Below are positions 62,666 through 64,000 of a DNA stretch of 64,000 nt, piece by piece. Position 1 is the stretch's first letter. Each line of letters starts with the position of its first letter. The stretch covers positions 46,101,879-46,165,878 of the forward strand of contig NW_023998415.1 in the NCBI RefSeq assembly GCF_014805625.2, in the 5' to 3' direction. The translations under genes and the position numbers were made by a program. The notes beneath the pieces were generated by a model. It saw only the letters and a program-made list of their open reading frames with translations, ran no database searches and had not been told where the DNA came from. This stretch comes from Glossina fuscipes. Its lineage: Eukaryota; Arthropoda; Insecta; Diptera; Glossinidae.

Positions 62666-64000
62666 TAGTCATCATTATCATTTTACTAGTAATGCATCTT
62701 AAGTAATTTTACAGTGGCTGAGATGATGCGAGAGTTGTTGCAATTGAAATTTAGGCGAATCAAGAACTTTAAGAAACGAAAAGAAGAAGAAGTTTTCATA
62801 ATATATATTAAGATTTTCGTTTTCAACTAACCTACTCGCATATAAATGATCGGCTATAAGCTTTGGGGGTCAGAGACGCCTACACACCTTTACAAATCGT
62901 GGTTGATGATGTCATTTTAGTGTATATATAGTAAGTGTACGAGCATGAACTTTGTAAATGAACTTTTCATTGTATAATATATGTACGGAATGTACGTACT
63001 ATATGGGTCCGATTGTGGTGAACTGAATCGTGATTTAAGCTTTGTTGTTTTTTTTTTTTCTATTTTTTTTACTTATTTTTTTGTTATTTTGATTATATTT
63101 TGAAGGCGTGTATGTATATGAGTCAGTATATGCGTTGGGCAATACGGACATAATACACACCAGACATCGTTATAGAATTGTGTATGTAATTGTTTCTGGG
63201 GTATTAACACGAACGCCCCAACCATGCGAACAAGTCAGGCTTAGCTGGAAAGCCTGCCAGCAAGCCATCCGACAGTTAGTCAGTCACTCAGTCAGCCGTA
63301 GTCTTTCTTTAATTTTTTTTTTTTTATCGTTTTCTGTTATAGTCGGCTGCTTCTTGCTTTTCTCTTTTTAAGCTAATACATAAATACATGTATATCTGGC
63401 ATGTATACAATCTTAAGCGTTTATGTGTGTGAAGAATTTCAAAACGTTTTCTTCACATATTATATAAAACAAAAAAAAAAAAAAAAAAAAAAAACAGCAA
63501 CAACTAAAGAACAACACTAAATAAAATAAATACGAGCAATTTGAACACCTGCAAGTTCAGATCGTTTCTTTTGTTTTCCTTCTACTTCTTCAGCGACTTT
63601 GGTTTGCCTGTCTGTCTGCCTTTAATGAGAAATCAACCTTAAAAAAAAATTAACAAAAAAAGAAAATGAAAACATAAAATGAAAAGCCATGATGATGTTG
63701 CTATATCTGTTAGTCATTATTACTGTTGTAGGAGATCTTAAGCTTGACAAGCTTTTTGGGGAGGAGGAGACTATTTGGCATCATCATGTTCCTCTCCCGC
63801 TTTATTACAAATTTGCTTAACAATTTCGGTATTTTAAAGTCTTTTTTTTTTTTTCTTTTGCTTTTCATTTTAAATGTGTGAGGCAGGAGAGTTTATTACC
63901 AAAACAATACTTACTTAATCAAGGTAAAAATTTATGTAATGTTTTTCTTAATAGATTTCATTTTTTACTTTTTTGCAATTATTAACCCAATTGTTTGTGT
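62158..64000. other. Noncoding to the window end
   Basis: The ATC/GTC array and A/T runs (63471-63494, 63842-63854). Nothing else seen. Confidence 0.5.
62578..62682. repeat. (ATC)n(GTC)n compound trinucleotide array
   Basis: An interrupted ATC/ATT part, then about thirteen perfect GTC units at 62625-62664, then ATC again. The CpG in each GTC unit contrasts with the AT-rich setting. Confidence 0.9.

Overview
The window reads as nuclear DNA of a higher (schizophoran) fly. It is strongly AT-rich, crowded with microsatellites and poly-A/poly-T tracts, and very poor in genes. The one convincing protein gene is a MADF-BESS regulator, a family that is greatly expanded in flies. The dispersed repeats, with stock phrases such as GTCCGTCTGTC, GACGAACGCTATT and GACCGAATATAA, resemble repeats I associate with calyptrate genomes (house fly, stable fly, tsetse). 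That narrower placement is inference only.

Gene content: a two-exon gene at 34017-35125 (+) encodes a 314-residue MADF-BESS protein, with clean splice junctions that preserve phase and an AATAAA just after the stop. Seven other stretches (about 1594-1736 -, 4719-5102 -, 37750-38001 -, 48769-49026 +, 49291-49521 -, 53358-53486 +, 61941-62157 +) look weakly coding, or like lone exons beside an acceptor site. I recognise none of them and list them with low confidence.

Mobile elements: (1) two 5'-truncated copies of one non-LTR retrotransposon lie in opposite orientation at 16221-16987 (+) and 18402-18998 (-), each ending in a (TAAA)n tail. (2) A decayed Tc1-type DD34E transposase lies at 25040-25760 (+). 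(3) A shortened DNA transposon with terminal repeats around ACTATAAGAC lies at 32797-33137. (4) A 114-bp piggyBac-like miniature element, flanked by TTAA on both sides, lies at 41144-41257. (5) Remnants of a reverse-transcriptase C-terminal region (54400-55100 +) and a gag-like ORF1 with a degenerate zinc knuckle (55520-56290 +) lie in tandem. (6) Two copies of a probable tRNA-related SINE occur on the minus strand at 11391-11525 and 58820-58995. (7) Two dispersed repeat families, called A and B here, occur in many diverged pieces.

Layout: 1-4 kb simple repeats; 4-5 kb repeat A and an unassigned ORF; 5-10.5 kb noncoding; 10.5-11.5 kb repeat B plus SINE; 11.5-16 kb noncoding; 16-19 kb inverted LINE pair; 19-25 kb noncoding with a 170-bp tandem duplication; 25-29.4 kb Tc1 and repeat A/B pieces; 29-34 kb noncoding with one transposon; 34-35.1 kb the gene; 35-53 kb mostly noncoding with repeat A/B and the miniature element; 54-56.3 kb LINE graveyard; 56-64 kb noncoding with microsatellites and the second SINE.

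There is no operon, CRISPR array, canonical tRNA or rRNA gene visible. I saw no clear undescribed functional system. The most useful leads are the new transposon calls and the orphan exon candidates.
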